From: Acidovorax sp. YS12
Lineage (GTDB): Bacteria > Pseudomonadota > Gammaproteobacteria > Burkholderiales > Burkholderiaceae_C
Direction: 5' to 3'
Length of the DNA: 64,000 nucleotides
NCBI GenBank assembly: GCA_021496925.1
Contig: CP053915.1
Span: 3,375,501-3,439,500 of the forward strand
A program made the position numbers and the translations under genes. Of this stretch, positions 63,845-64,000 are shown one piece after another; positions within the stretch are counted from its first letter, which is position 1; every line of letters begins with the position of its first letter. Below the pieces are notes generated by a model. The model worked only from the letters and a program-made list of their open reading frames with translations. It was not told where the DNA came from and made no database searches.

Positions 63845-64000
63845 ATGGCCGAAACCCTGATCAAGGTCGATCTGAACCAGTCCCCCTATGACAACCCGCA
63901 GGTGCACAACCGTTGGCACCCAGACATTCCCATGGCAGTCTGGGTGGAGCCAGGCGCGGAATTCAAGCTGGAAACCTACGACTGGACCGGCGGCGCCATC
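63845..64000 (+). CDS. fmdA: Formamidase/acetamidase, 5' part only
   Basis: The first 52 codons of an FmdA/AmdA-type amidase (MAETLIKVDLNQSPYDNPQ, HNRWHPDIPMAVWVEPG, FKLETYDWTGG), which hydrolyses formamide to formate and ammonia. The gene runs off the right edge. AAGGAG precedes the ATG, and the 33-bp gap after urtE puts it in the same operon, linking uptake with hydrolysis. Confidence 0.9.
   Translation, partial: MAETLIKVDLNQSPYDNPQVHNRWHPDIPMAVWVEPGAEFKLETYDWTGGAI

Noticed and set aside
58771..64000. Branched-chain amino-acid (Liv) transporter
   Set aside because: The binding-protein motifs and the downstream formamidase fit UrtA/FmdD-type urea and amide transport better.

Overview
This 64-kb window comes from a high-GC betaproteobacterium, most likely a member of the Comamonadaceae (Acidovorax, Alicycliphilus or a relative). 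The grounds are gene content (split metH, a urea/amide ABC transporter followed by formamidase, CcoG, an NrdD/NrdG pair) and a dispersed intergenic hairpin repeat whose style is typical of that family. The species cannot be named from the sequence alone. No rRNA, tRNA, CRISPR array, integrase or transposase gene was seen.

Positions 1-18,342 hold the end of a threonine dehydratase gene and then four consecutive iron-uptake modules, all on the minus strand. Each module has an ECF sigma factor (FecI type), a FecR-type membrane sensor and a TonB-dependent receptor with an N-terminal signalling (STN) domain. A Fur-box-like palindrome lies just upstream of every sigma gene. In the leftmost module a convergent Uma2-family gene separates fecR from its receptor gene.

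Positions 18,473-22,390 carry an acyl-CoA ligase and an AidB-like acyl-CoA dehydrogenase with a divergent TetR regulator. A 1-kb gene-free stretch of inverted repeats follows. Positions 23,370-28,667 form an anaerobic/nitrosative-stress block: NorR, a hemerythrin with a sigma-54 promoter, and a class III ribonucleotide reductase under two NrdR boxes. The glycyl-radical domain of that reductase is encoded by a separate 66-residue gene, followed by nrdG.

Positions 28,994-39,801 are a mixed housekeeping stretch: an esterase lipoprotein, a second Uma2 protein, RecQ, an exported Ntn-type hydrolase, the homocysteine half of a split MetH, an unknown Pro/Ala-rich protein, glutamate dehydrogenase and an M30-type metallopeptidase. 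Two copies of a structured ~130-nt repeat with compensatory stem changes lie here.

Positions 39,910-46,839 contain the most striking locus: a TonB-dependent receptor (with a frameshift), an exported and membrane-anchored CobN-family chelatase, a TolQ/ExbB-like protein and a DUF2149 protein resembling ExbD/TolR. The set looks like a periplasmic tetrapyrrole-processing machine comparable to the hmu loci of Bacteroidetes.

Positions 47,096-54,199 encode a secreted subtilase with a small exported partner, CcoG, a Rieske protein, a PAS/sigma-54 activator and a lipoprotein. Positions 54,220-64,000 encode a LuxR-type response regulator, a very large hybrid kinase fused to an NCS1-type transporter, urtABCDE and the start of formamidase. 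This last group is best read as a sensing, uptake and hydrolysis pathway for urea or short amides.
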